From positions 1,962,436-2,026,435 of the forward strand of contig FN649729.1 in the NCBI GenBank assembly GCA_000310025.1: a stretch of DNA of 64,000 nucleotides, in the 5' to 3' direction. This stretch comes from Ectocarpus siliculosus. Taxonomy: Eukaryota; Sar; Phaeophyceae; Ectocarpales; Ectocarpaceae. Both the position numbers and the translations under genes were made by a program. The notes beneath the pieces were generated by a model that worked only from the letters and a program-made list of their open reading frames with translations, was not told the origin of the DNA and searched no databases. Positions 45,010-56,746 of this stretch are shown piece after piece (positions within the stretch are counted from its first letter, which is position 1; the number at the start of each line of letters is the position of its first letter).

Positions 45010-48000
45010 GATTGCTCTGTGCCCAGGGTCATACGTCCTACGTGAACACCGCCGTGTACATGCACGACGGTGCTAAGGTGGTCACCGGGTCAGCGGACGG
45101 CACGGTAAAGGTGAGCGTTAGGATGTTTTCCTCTGTACATGTTCGAGTTCAGTGTTTCTCCACATCTCCGCGCTTTCGGCCCGAGGCGGATTTCGTCCGA
45201 TGGGCAATTGTTAGATCTGTGATGTGGTCGTCAGTACAATGCACCAGCATCAATCCCAACTGGTGAGAGTACATGGTGGTGTTTATCCACGAAAGATGCC
45301 GCCCGTTCAACCATGATGCCGACGTCGCGGCGGCTTTCCACTTCGTCGATCCGTAGAACTTTTGTCTTCCATGCAAATCCCCACAGGCCTTGTCTTTCAA
45401 CTCTAAATATCATATTCCCGTGGCCTGGGCAGCTACTGATCACTTGGGGCTGATTTTCACTCTCGCATTTCACCACCGCATCAACTGTCACAGGGTACTG
45501 TGTGAGCAATTGCCCTAGTTCATTCGCGTGCGAACCGAATTTTCAAATTTTTTCACAGAGAGTCAGACGGCAGGCAACCTAGAACCTAAACGGATTTCAG
45601 TTCTGGTGTCACGATGACCGCAACGAAACCTCAATCGAGTGAGCGATATTCAGATTCAATCATTTTCATTCGCATAAGGCTTAATCCCCGGGAACCCCAT
45701 CCACAATGCCTGCCAGAACCCCGCGCCGCTTTCACCATGAAGCCCACGTCTCAGTCGCTACAAATGGCTCGTTTTGCAGCTTCGTTTCATTTGTTTTTCG
45801 ACGGCACACACGCCGCTTCTGTAATCCAGGAATATGTTTTCACTTTGGTGTTGATATGAATTTTCGATCGACAGCTTCAGGCTCATTTTCACTTGCATTT
45901 CACTATCCACTAAATCTCTTGGTGCGTTAGCAATTCCCTCGTTGAGTCGTATGAACCGCAAATGCACGAAAGCCATAACAAAGGATCAGACACCAGTTGC
46001 CTAGACGGCTTTTAGTTCTGCTGTCACCATGGCCGCAACGACCCCCCAATCGCACTAGATTTGTGAATTATTTCAACCCTGGTTCACGCGCTCGAGACTC
46101 ATTCCCCGGGAACATAATGTCCCATTTGCCAGAACGACCGTCGCCCGTTGGTCATGAAACCGACGTCCGTATACAAAAATGTACATTTTTTTTTGCTCCG
46201 GCCTTCACACGAGTCTTGTTTTTTTCGACAGTTTCAGTCTCTCACTTTCACTATTGCATTTCAGTTTACGGATAGGACTTTGTCACAAGTTGCTTTGTGA
46301 ACAATAGCTCTAGTATATCCAATCAATAACGTTTTACTATCATGGAGAGTTATCGCTAGGCGACTTAGAGCTGTGCGGCTTTCAGTGTGCTGTCACCATG
46401 GTCTCATGTGCATCAAATGCACGAGTCATGTGAATAGTTGTTACTCGGGTTTGTTCGACCGAGATTCATTTCCCATAATCGAACTTCACCCGCGCCGCCC
46501 CCCGCGAGAGCTGCACTGCGGTCTATTGGTGTTGTTTGTTGTGTTTCACTGGTGCCCACAGGCCAACAGATTACCCAAATGCATTGTTTCTTCACTCCGG
46601 TCTTGAGACCGCCATGTTCGTTTTAGGTCGGCAGCGTAGGCACACTTCCCGTATCGCTAGAACCTTATATAACAGGTTGATGTCAGAACAACCGCCCCAG
46701 TACGTTCGAGCGAATTGAATTCTCATGATCACGGCAAGCCAGACGCTAGGCGGCGTAGAACTTGCATGGCTTTCAGTTCGTCTGTCACCGGTCACCATGA
46801 CCTCAGCCAGAAAATCACAATCCCATCAGAGGTGTGAATATCTCTTTTTCGGGTTCACGTGCAAGACACTCAATACTCTCAAACCAAATTTCACAATTCG
46901 AGAACGACGACACCACTTTCGCCATTATATCGACATCTCCTTGGCTACACTTGTGACCCTCCACACCGAACCAACACCACATTATTATTTTTGCTAACTT
47001 GGTTTGACCGAGTTGCAGATGGGTTGTTTGATCATTAGTGACGTACTACGCTTCCATCGGAGCAGTTTCTTTTCATTCCGGCCTTCACTCACATCGACAT
47101 TTTGTTTGGATGGTGGCACTTGCGGGTTCAGTTTCACTCGAATTTCACTACGCGGTAGGGATGAACCAAAACCGTCACAAAAGTTGTCACAAAGAGGTTG
47201 ACACCATGCGACCTAGGGCCTTTATTGCTTTCAATCCTGTTGCCACCATGGCCCAAACAACGCCCTAAGCACACTAGAGATAGGAGTTATTTTCACTCGA
47301 TTTCACTCGCGTGCACGAGACTCATTCCCCACGAACCTGGTATGACAATCCTAGAAAGTGGTAGCATCGGAAGCGCAGGCTCCCCGTACAGACCTCAAGT
47401 ACCCACCATCGCTGTAATAACAAGCAAGTCATTCGGGTGCATTCTTCCGCCGCCACTGCTGTATCTACCGCGGCTGGCACGAATCACGTATTATACTCCA
47501 AACCTGAGGTCCTGCACTACAGTGTTCCCATTCTACCACTCGCTTTTCGTTCACGAGATCGACACCGATAACGCGGCATATTGTTTGGCACATGAACTAC
47601 GTGGCACCGGACCTTTCGGACATCCGCCGCCCTGTTGAACTCTCGATCGCCACTTGTTGTATTTTGTCGTTCTTGTCAGGTGTGGGATGCGAAGACGACC
47701 GAGAATCTACACACGTTCCACCCCGCCCTGTCCATCGGCTCCCACACGGAGGCGAGCGTGCACACGGTCCGCCCGCTGCCGGGCTCCGCCGAGCAGGTGC
47801 TGGTGTCCAACCGAACGTCTACGGCCTTCCTTTGCACCCTGCAGGGACAGGTGGTGCGGAGCTTCACGAGCCCGAAGGTGCGCGAGAGAACAGAGGCAGA
47901 GAGACATAGAGACAGAGAGAAAGAGTATTCGGGGATAAGGGGGCTGCATGACTTTTGAAGTCGTGTTTTTGCCGCCCTACTGGCGCACTTTGAGACGGTG

Positions 48001-49482
48001 AAGGTGCGTGCATCGCACGGTGCTTGTGAAGAAGCCCCGGGACAGAGCGGCAGGGCAGGAGGGGATCCGACGGCCGCGTAGTTCGTCTGTTTGGTATCCT
48101 GGGTTGTGGACGTCCATGTGGAGCGCCGTCCCTTCTGGTGTTTGAATCCGTAGACGGGCGAAGTGTACAGCGCATCCATGGATCTCTGTTGCCATGGTGT
48201 GGAAGAGGTTGGGAATAGCTCCATGGAGCGTTGGCAGGAGCGAGGTGCGGGGGGGGGTACACGGCAAGCAGGCTGATTACCTTTCGTGGTTCCAGAGACG
48301 TGTGAAGAAGTGAACAGAGACCACGAGTTCATTTCCGTGTTGAGCCGGAGAGAAGGCTCGAGTAGGGAGTGGATAACGAACAACCAAGTCTCAAGGTTGA
48401 ACATCATTTTAGTAGAGGAAGTGACGGGGACATAAAGGTTGAACATCATTTTAGTAGAGGAAGTGACGGGGACATAAAGGTTGAACATCGTTTTAGTAGA
48501 GGAAGTGACGGGGACATAGATTCAACATTTTCGAGATGCGGCTTTATCTTGTCTTGATCTTTCCTTCGCACCGCAACAGCTGTGGTACCTGCACCGCACT
48601 ACCTACCTGGACTTTGAAGATAGATGATAGGTTAGTACTTTCGAGTAGCACCAGTGTGAGTTCGGGCTTGGAATACGCAAGAGCTGGGAGTACTGCCGCG
48701 GATTTCGTCGCAGTGTTGCACGCCGGCAGACGCTTGAGAGTGAGGGGTTGCTTCTGAGGAACATGTGTTCGCTGGCGTCTCGCTCTCAACTTTATGTCGA
48801 CCCTTGTGCCCTCTTTCATTGAAACAGAATATGACCCTACCCGTTGATGGAAACTCCTCCGTCCGGCTACCTCGAGACAGAACATGACCCCGCCACCCCC
48901 AAATCCTCGAACTTTGTGCCGCGGAACAGTCTGTGCGCGCAGACTTCACGTGCGCGTGCCTTTCTCCCAAGGGCCGGTGGGTGTACTGCGCGGGGGAAGA
49001 CGGGGAGTTGTTCTGCTTCGACGCGGCCACGACCGAGGTTGAGAAGACGCTCAAGGTGTCGGAGAAGGAGATCATCGGCCTGGCGCATCACCCCCACAGG
49101 TATACCATTGTCCAAGCACTGCGAAAAGTGTTCTCGATGCACGAGATTAAGTGCGCCCTTTGTTTGAAGGCGTCAGTCATTGATTGGAACGTTTGCCGCC
49201 ATGCTGCCCTCAGCGACAACACCCGCGTGTGTGGTGCATCAAGAATTTGGTAAACATATACACAACGGTGCATGTGTTGATGGAAGCGATGCGTGGGAGG
49301 GGCGTTTCAGGGTGACGCAACATCGCGAAGAGTGACCGCGCTGCACTTTCGACGGCGACTGCTCATCCTCCCCCCACCCGCCACCGCGGTCTATGTGCTG
49401 TTTGTTCGGTCCTGTTCCTCCTGGCAGAAACTTGCTGGCGACGTTCAGCAACGAAGGGCTGCTAAAGCTTTGGAAGTCATGA
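38449..49482 (+). CDS. smu1: SMU1 spliceosome-associated WD40 repeat protein, 12 exons
   Basis: Exons: 38449-38505, 39706-39834, 40208-40302, 40563-40740, 41823-42003, 42347-42429, 42962-43096, 43758-43943, 45027-45110, 47680-47877, 48930-49099, 49428-49482; all GT-AG and in phase, 516 aa (human SMU1 is 513). SMU1 binds RED (IK) in the precatalytic spliceosome and acts before activation. A LisH motif ([18 protein letters not shown], split by intron 1) and a CTLH region fill roughly residues 5-100. A conserved linker follows (DPREAYP-like [16 protein letters not shown], then [20 protein letters not shown]). Seven WD40 repeats run to the end, with [38 protein letters not shown] and a final EGLLKLWKS. 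Near full-length similarity makes the call secure. Exon 4 was set to start at 40563, which keeps phase and family length. Confidence 0.96.
39555..39595 (-). repeat. Short telomere-like (CCCTAT/CCCTAA) tract
   Basis: Four to five degenerate CCCTAT/CCCTAA units in intron 1 of SMU1, without the flanking sequence seen in the longer telomere-like repeat. Confidence 0.6.
40058..40160. repeat. GCT/GGTGAT trinucleotide-rich tract
   Basis: Imperfect ctg and ggtgatg runs in intron 2 of SMU1, close to the exon 3 acceptor; non-coding. Confidence 0.75.
40797..40935 (-). repeat. Two reverse-oriented C-run dispersed repeat copies
   Basis: Copies at about 40797-40860 (tagtcgttagaccactgacc, then ccgggaaggggggg) and 40880-40935 (tgttagaccattgaccacgc) are reverse complements of the family described in the findings. 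They lie in intron 4 of SMU1. Confidence 0.7.
43425..43725 (+). repeat. Cluster of four C-run dispersed repeat copies
   Basis: Within intron 7 of SMU1, four successive copies of the ACGACTACGGCATGC core occur near 43447, 43524, 43645 and 43690, the first two ending in C-runs. A reverse copy is at about 43990-44060 in intron 8. Confidence 0.8.
44976..45009. repeat. (CTG)n microsatellite
   Basis: About 11 CTG units immediately before the exon 9 acceptor of SMU1, possibly part of its polypyrimidine region. Confidence 0.9.
45470..47350 (+). repeat. Array of about five degenerate repeats of roughly 330 bp
   Basis: Each unit carries a block like taggcggcttttagttctgc followed by tgtcaccatggccgcaacga; these recur near 45580, 45998, 46358, 46745 and 47208. 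Between them are shared pieces such as ttcactcgcatttcac and gagactcattccccgggaac. The array occupies most of SMU1 intron 9 (45111-47679) and shows no coding signal. Confidence 0.75.
48393..48518 (+). repeat. Three-copy 42-bp tandem repeat
   Basis: Three units start at 48393, 48435 and 48477 with aaggttgaacatcattttag and are almost identical. The period is a multiple of three, but the array lies inside SMU1 intron 10 with no splice support. Confidence 0.95.
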
Positions 49483-51618
49483 CAACGGCAAGGAACGAGA
49501 GCTGCGTCTGTTCAGCAGTGACTTTTCATTTTTGTGAATTTAGCAAATGGTACGGCGGATTCTTCTCTGAAGGTTGGCTCGGCTGTCTGTGTGGAAAAGT
49601 TTCTCTTTGTCTTCGCACTGCTGTGTCACGGCGGATGAAATGTATTCATACAGTACCACTTTTTCGATTTATCGGTTTCCGGGAAAGCCAGGGAGGGCCA
49701 TGGTTTTTCCGACGCGCGGTACCATATGGTAGTGCGTGCTCAAGGAATGTGACGAACGTCTTGGTTGTTTTAAGCTGCAAGAACATGGGTGGCGATGGCG
49801 GCGTTGCCAACTTCAATTCTGGGCGGTAATTTGCTCCGGCCCGTCTTTGTTCTTGCTGTGGAAAACATTACGGCAGCCGCGGCACGTTGGATTTTTCTTG
49901 GCCGTGAAGATGCACGATGCCGATTCGATATTGAACTTGTGTTGGAATAGGGAGCCTGGGGCGTGCAGCAAAGCCGAGGGTGACTGGTCACCTCCAAGAC
50001 TTGATTACTGGGGCATTGTTGTTTTTTGTCTTCAGTTGTTAATAGTTTCGGTGTGAAAACTGGTCGAGCCGACCAGCGGAAGCGACGATAAGGTCTACAA
50101 TAAACTGTCTCTTGCGTGCTCTATTCCTCGTTATGCAAGTTGGCCAGTACTAGCCTCATCGGCACCACTTTCCCCCGTGCTTTCTTTCTGCGCATCAAGA
50201 ACTCAGCACCCGTGAATACACCCGCATATTTTAGTCTATTTAATTTTGCACAAACATTGCAAACACGACGACGTAGCAGCATGTGGTTCTTGCTTCCCTC
50301 GCAAGCCCGTCAGAGCATCGAAAGAGGATAGTGAGTGCCTCCAAGCATGCCTCATCAATGCCTAGCCACCCTCCACCTCACTCCTGTAACCCATACCAGC
50401 AACCCTCCCTTGAAAGTGATCCAATATTCTTCGCGTTGAATTCCGACAGGCCGGTGCTAGCCTCAATGGCAACGCTCTCCTGCCTGCGTTCAGCGCATCA
50501 ATACCTCAATACCCGTCACCACGTCCGCTTTTTGTGATTTACGAAAGCACAAGTTGTAGAAACGAAAAACAGTATGTGCGTCTTCTTGCCCTCTCATCAC
50601 CATCAGAACATCGAAAGAGCAGGAAGTCCCTTCTAGCGGCCCTCATCCATGCCTTCGCCACCCCCCGGTCTCAATCCTGTAGTAAACGACAACCGCCGCC
50701 CCCTCTCGGTGACCGAATACCCTCTGCAGTAAAATTCCAACAGCCAGATATGTCGAAAAACAAACTTCGGGGCGCTCATTACCCCCGCGCTCACTCTCAC
50801 TCTCACTCTGTCCCCCCGAGGACAACGAATTGTTTACGCGGTATAATGGGCGGTTCATCTGTCCCCACCGCGTGTAGACGGAGGCTATGATGATTTCGTC
50901 AGTGCTCCCGTTCAAGCAACCGCCCCCGTGTTGGTAAGTGACCGAATATTCTCTGCAGCGAAATTCCAACAGCCAGCCGGAGTACGCCACAAACCAAACT
51001 TCGGGGCACGCGCCCACTCTGCCCCCCGGAGGACAACAAAGCGTTCACTGTATAATGGGCGGTTTATCTCTGTCGTCCCCACCGCGTGTAGACGGAGGGT
51101 ACCACGATTTCGTCAGTGCTCCGGTTCAAGCGATGGCGACGCAAAAGACTCCCCGAAACATGTTCACATCATGGGCCACTTGCGACCATGTAAAGAATTC
51201 ACTCACACACGCCGCTGGGCAAAAGACCTTCTTGCATCATTTTGCCCGCCGAGGCCGTCGTCGTGTTTTTCACTCGGTGGCCGGCTAGCGGCGTCGGGCG
51301 ATGATAGAGGAGCCAACGACACACACATTCACCTACATACAAACTCGCACGCCAATGAAACAACACGCGGAACGGGGCACCTTCTCTCGCCGAACATGTA
51401 ACAACATCTACGCATACACTACGGGAGGCCCAACACATGGCACACGAAATGTCGAATCGTCGCAGCTTCTCTACCTGCTGTGTGCCTCCGCTCGTTCTCC
51501 GCGCATGTGTGACCGAGGGCAACCCCCCCCCGCCCGAAACCTCTGCGAAATCCCGCCCGGAATCGAGTCAAAATTTCAACCCTCTGCACCAATCCCTTCC
51601 TCGAACCGCGATCGACCG
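49483..51618. other. Convergent intergenic region between SMU1 and SET
   Basis: About 2.1 kb between two 3' ends. A possible polyadenylation hexamer (aataaa) is at 50099-50104. The right part is made of repeats (50700-51135). No supported exon was found. Confidence 0.55.
50699..51135 (+). repeat. Two-copy tandem repeat of about 235 bp
   Basis: Copies at about 50699-50925 and 50937-51135 share tgaccgaata, tctgcagtaaaattccaaca-like, ggacaac, tataatgggcggtt and accgcgtgtagacggagg, with small indels. Weaker partial copies of flanking sequence (cagagcatcgaaagag) occur at 50311 and 50607. Confidence 0.85.
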
Positions 51619-54600
51619 TCATCCTTCATCGACAATCGTGTCTCCTCCACCCTCCTCCAACCCGCCGCCGATTTGGTTGACACCACTATCATACTCTCCT
51701 CCCTCCCCGTCTCCCTCGGGCTGCGCCGCGGCTCCGCCTTCCTCTTCCTCCTCTGATGCTTCTGCGTCGAAGTCGTGCTGGTACGGTATACCGTACCAGA
51801 TAGCGGAACGAATAGGCGGGGTTTAGGGGTGAAAAGAGCAAGACGGCGGAACGGCCAAGGCTGCTGGTGCTTCTGCCGCTTCTGCTGGTGCTTCTGCCGT
51901 CGCCTCGGTGATGGTGGCAATACAACACCTCAGGCCTCAAGCAAGCGTCCCGGTACTATTCGCCTGAATCGAACTGTCCGCTACTGCCCGTTGTAAAGTT
52001 AAGGGGTGCATGCACTACCGAGTGCCCTGAGCAACAGGTGCGACGAGTCATTCAACCGCGACACGATACCTACACTAACAACCCAAAGAATCTGTAACCC
52101 CACGAGCATGTGTGCGGCGATATCTTCGTTCCCTGGCACCGTGGGGGAGTAAAACCGTCGTACACAGCGGCCGTTCCTTACCCGCATGTAGATGTCGAGC
52201 GGGTTGTCCGTGATGTCTCCTCGCAGCGCCTCTCCAAGCTCGTAATCCTCCATGTCGTCGCCGAAAATCTGTCTCCCCACCCAATCAAACAGACAAGGGA
52301 GGACGGGCGCACGCGGAACAACAGCAGCAGCAACGGTTCGGAACGAAGTCGGACAACGTGTGTGCCGCACAGTGGCGTCATCCGTCGACAAGGCTATAGA
52401 CTATCTTCAAGGGAAAAGACACTGAGGTGAACGTGACGAACACCAGCAACAGGGGCAGTGCCGACAACAATAATAGCCACAAGCAGAAGCAGCTGCGGCA
52501 GCAGCATGAGATGGCAGCAGCAGAGGCAGCAGCAGCAGCAGCAGCAGCAGCAAGACCACCACCACCACCACCACCACCACCACCACCACCACCTACACCA
52601 ACACCGACACCAACACCAACAACCCCAACAACAGCAAACAAAAAAAAACGCACGGAGAAAAAGGACGGCGTCTCCTCGTGCAGCGCCGGGTCAAGGTTCC
52701 AGAGCAGGCAGGACTGCAGATCCCTGGATTCGTCTGTATCCTTCCAGTTCACCACCGAAAACGACGCCTGGGATTATAGAGAGAGACAGAGAGCGAGAGG
52801 GAGGGTTGTGTAAATTGGGATACACCACGATTCCCAAAGTGCGCGAAACCCCGCAACACTTCGATGAAAGCACGCACATGGGATTGAAATGTCTGCTTTT
52901 CACCTGTAGGTGGCACTGTTGCCCGACATGCTTCAAACTCTAGCACCTCAGGAATGGGCACGCCTACTGCTGTCATCGACGGGCTGCTAACGTTGGCGAA
53001 TCGTTAATCAAGTGTGCGTCTGTGGGCAGGACATAGAAAACAGTGCCGCCCTCTCCGGAGCTACGCATCTCCGCCTTGCCTCACGTTGTCCAGTCCGGCA
53101 CGACTGCGAGCAAAAAATGAACGCATGACTCACACGTGCAAGGCGTTCGTTACGGCAAGCGTTACGTCATGACCCGTGGGACCATGCGGGCAGGTAGAGC
53201 CAACGTCGGAAAACACGAGACCCAGAGAGCACCGGGGAGGGAGATAAATACAATCGCGGGGGAGGTGAGGTGCGATGTACACGACGGACACAAAGCTCGG
53301 CCCCGGCCCCGTCAGCAACGACCGACCGCACTACATATTTTTCACATCCTCGCAGAATTGGGCTGTTGCCGTGGCGCTAACGCGTTGATGCAGTCCCCAC
53401 CTTCTCGTCAGCGGGCTCCCATTCTCGCCAGAGCTCCGAGTTAGAGAAGAACGGATTTTCTCGAAAAGTCTGCGTGCGTCGGACGCAGGATCGACCATCA
53501 GCGAATGAAGGTGGAGGGCGGGGTACATGGGTTTGTCAAGGAGACAGCGCGTCTGCGATTGAGATACGGGAATGATGAGGCCACCGACGAGGGTGTGCAT
53601 CGGGGTACGGTCCAACTGGTGGCAATACCATTGATTGGACCGCGTCCGGAGCCACCACCGGGTGGCATGTTAACTTTCCTCAAGGACAGACAGACGGACA
53701 GACACACAAACACACACACGCGCGCGCGCGCGCAAAAACCGGTGCATCGACCTTCCTGCACAACAGGATGATTCGCGTGATAATAAAGACGTTACGCGAA
53801 TGCCACATGCCTATTGCAGTGGAAGATTATTCCCCTCTTACGATAGGCACTGGTAAGGGGAAAAGGGCTCTACAAGATGGATTTGGTGATCCCCCGAGGA
53901 TTACATGCAGGAGATAAAGAAGAGGAACTCTGCACCAAGTCCATTCTTATAGACGTAACAATCGTCACCCATCCGCAAGTCCAAGCATCGACAAGCCGAT
54001 CCAAAAGCCAGGACCCGCCCTCGAAGATCGAGCCGCAATTAAGGCAAATCATTATGCGGGAACTTTCAACCCGTCTAGATCTACCCTCCATACTGCTGTT
54101 TCTTCAACGAATGGTGGTCTTGGCAGAGGCACAGATCGACTTATCGTAGCCATCGCCAACCACTTGGCATATGAAGACTTTTGCAAGGGTAATTTCGACG
54201 ACGAAACAGCCTTGCTTCGCCCAAAGGCCTTTCATACCAAAAGGATTCGGAGTCGGTTTACCTTCGAGCTCGCTCGTTTTCTATCCGTACGAACTCGTGA
54301 TGTTTTCAAACGTCATGGGCTACTTCTTGATCAGTTCCCACCACGGCCAATAGGTTGGGATCTCGATAGTAGTGCACATAGAAACGACCAGGATGGCAAT
54401 GAGGGGGATTCCTTTGGCAGCGATGAAGGAGGAGGAGAGGGAACGGGAGGAGGACAAGACAGAGACCAAAGAAGCAGTCGAGGAGGGAATAATGGCGTGG
54501 AAGAGAGCAAGAGCTTCGAGCCAGGTGACCTTCCCCACCACAAACGATGCAGGGCTAGAGGCGATAGGGTTGGGTTGGGGTGAAGGAGGATGACGGTGAA

Positions 54601-56746
54601 CGCACTCCAAAACGGAATCGAGTGCAAAGTAGCAGCCTTCGTAGATGTGTGCATTTTTCTTCTGTTGCTACCGTTTCTGTCTTTGATCCGGAGAATAGGT
54701 TTGTCTCTCCCATGCCACCCTAACGGGGTCCCAGTTGATGGCATTTAGAAGTGTTTTGCATTTTCAACTGCACTGAGACTGACGTCTTTTCATAGATCAG
54801 CCGGTTAGGGCGGTCGATGCACATAATAAACACACACACACACACAGAGGACGATGAACAAGAGGCGTGCCGCACATATGACGGCAAATGGCTTGTCCAT
54901 CTTACGTCCGGCCGTATCGCCTCACTCACGAAGGTCACCCGGAACCCCACGTCGTCGTCATCGTCCAGCTTCCCCCCCTCCCCTCCGACACTCTCCGACA
55001 CCTCCTCTTTCTCCTCCTCCGATGCTCCTGACTTCCGTCCCTTGCCACCGTCCGCTGCTCCCGCTGCTGCCCCCGACGCTGCCACCGCCGCAGCTGTAGG
55101 GGTAGCTTTGTGGACAGCCACTGCTTCGAGGTACGACAGCGCGAGCTGATCGCCGTCAGATATGTACGGCTGAGTCAAAGGGTGCGCGAGGAGCTTGGGA
55201 GTGGGGCGAGGGGGGAGGAGGAAGGAGGACAAGGTGTAGACGAAGAGAGGCAAGCGAAAGGGCAAGCTTGTATGTGGGGGACAAACGGCGTGGATGGGGT
55301 GGGAAAACGGGCAAGAAGGGAAACGACGAAACCCTCTCCGCGTCAACGTACCGCTACATCTCGTTCTTCACAGCGTTAGAAATCAGCCGTGTCACAACAA
55401 ACAACACTACAAAGCCCGCACCCCAGCGGACGCCAGCAAGTCGCAATGGCAAGTAGCTGGAGAAGAGCAGTGCAAGTTTCCACCAGCTTGAGATGCATGC
55501 TGTCTCCGTTTCTTACAGCGACCAGGCGATCCAGCTTGTTCGTCCCTTCACAAGCCGTTGTCGGGTTCTGTGGGGGCGCAGAACGATGTGTCGATAACTA
55601 CAGTATTAGCAATTTTAATGTCGTAGCAACCGAACCCTCACCACTTTCAGCCAGAAATCCGGCACTTGCGCGATTGCCTCTTGCCGCTTGATGTACAGCG
55701 GACGCTTGCGCTTCAGAAACGCCTTGTGGACAAGCAGCACCTTTGAGAAACACCGCGGCCCCAAACCGGCAAGTCGCGGTAGGTGATTGGCGGGCACGAA
55801 CTTCAGCCACGCTCATAAGGACAGGCATGCGTACGAGAGCACCGAGCGGGGGAAATACCTATCGCGTTCCTAGAAAAGGTGTACCGCCCAATCTGGGTAC
55901 TTCAGCAGGTACATGGTACATCTATTTATAGTAGTTTGGCTGTGACCGCGGAAGGCGTCCGAGTCCTTTGAACCAGCAACGATATTAGAAGGAACTGAGG
56001 GGAGACCGCAACGGTTTCAATGTCAACACAACAACAACAACAACAACAACAACAATCACAGTACGCGAAAGGGTTCGCGAGTGGGGTCGGTGGAACGCTT
56101 GGAACACGCGGCAGGAAAGGTGTCCTCCAGCCTGGTGTGGACGTGGCAATTGCATACAACTGTAGTACGTAGTGGGGAGGGGACGGGAGGAGGTGCGGGA
56201 TATTCCATGTTCTGCTTTCATGGAAGAGAGGCTGTCGCCGACCACCCGAAAAACTCTGAATACACGCAACAGGAGGGACCATGACGCAAATGAGTGTTGC
56301 GTGGACCCAGCATTGTTGTTGCTAGGGTGTGACCATCGGCACAGCAGGCGCCACATGTCGGTGCATGTAGATCTACTCGAACGGTAGGAAACATGTCTTC
56401 CTGCACGGGATCCACTTTGAGTCGAGGTACAGGCGAGAGCACCTCCGTACTGACATCCGCAGCAACTGCCGTAAGCACCAGCTGCAATATCAGCAGCCAG
56501 CACGGGCGGCCTCTTGTCCTCCTGCTGCAGCTAAACGCTCTCCTTTGTCGCCCTTTGAAGCAAACACACCTGCTGAGCCTCCTCCTCTTCCAGAGCGTTT
56601 AGCTCGTCCTGGACATTTGATACCGCTTCCAAACGCTGAAATTCTTGATCTTCTTCCGCCAAGCCCGGCCTATCGGCGTTTCCGTCACCCTCCCCTTGGG
56701 CACGTTGCCTTTTGGCTGGAGGTTCGGACAGCAACGCACGAGACAT
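51619..56746 (-). CDS. SET/NAP-family histone chaperone, 7 exons
   Basis: Exons in transcript order: 56746-56570, 55740-55642, 55193-54906, 53469-53401, 52767-52654, 52268-52182, 51777-51619; all GT-AG, all phase 0, 330 aa. SET/NAP proteins bind histones H3-H4 or H2A-H2B and act in nucleosome assembly. An N-terminal basic PPAKRQR (possible nuclear signal) leads into the long dimerisation helix (EFQRLEAVSNVQDELNALEE). The earmuff domain follows: KRPLYIKRQEAIAQVPDFWL, then HPLTQPYISDGDQLALSYLE, then ENPFFSNSELWREWE, then NWKDTDESRD. The IFGDDMEDYELGEALRGDI and NPLDIYM blocks match the SET C-terminal fold. A Glu/Gly-rich acidic tail ends the protein. Exon 3 inserts about 50 low-complexity residues in a beta-hairpin position, making it longer than human SET (about 290). 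It is divergent from RPB7. Confidence 0.92.
52503..52600. repeat. (CAG)n-(CAC)n microsatellite
   Basis: CAG repeats at about 52508-52549 are followed by CAC repeats at about 52555-52595. They lie in intron 5 of the SET gene; the polyproline, polyhistidine and polyvaline frames there are artefacts. Confidence 0.95.
54138..54395 (+). repeat. Copy 2 of the 258-bp dispersed repeat
   Basis: It begins gtagccatcgccaaccactt and ends near aaacgaccaggat; it is inverted relative to 11359-11617. It lies in intron 3 of the SET gene, antisense to it. Confidence 0.8.
54776..54846 (+). repeat. GACCAATGAAAAGACG-family repeat copy with CA tail
   Basis: It reads gactgacgtcttttcataga, then cagccggttagggcggtcga, then aataaa and a CA run. 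It is the best-preserved copy of this family in the window. Confidence 0.75.

Noticed and set aside
52378-52813. Polyproline, polyhistidine and polyvaline frames around 52.5 kb
   Set aside because: They are readings of CAG/CAC microsatellites; the only real coding part here is SET exon 5 on the minus strand.
53498-53761. Reverse-strand Cys/Val-rich frame resembling a membrane protein
   Set aside because: It covers a CA/CG simple repeat in SET intron 3 and has no family features.
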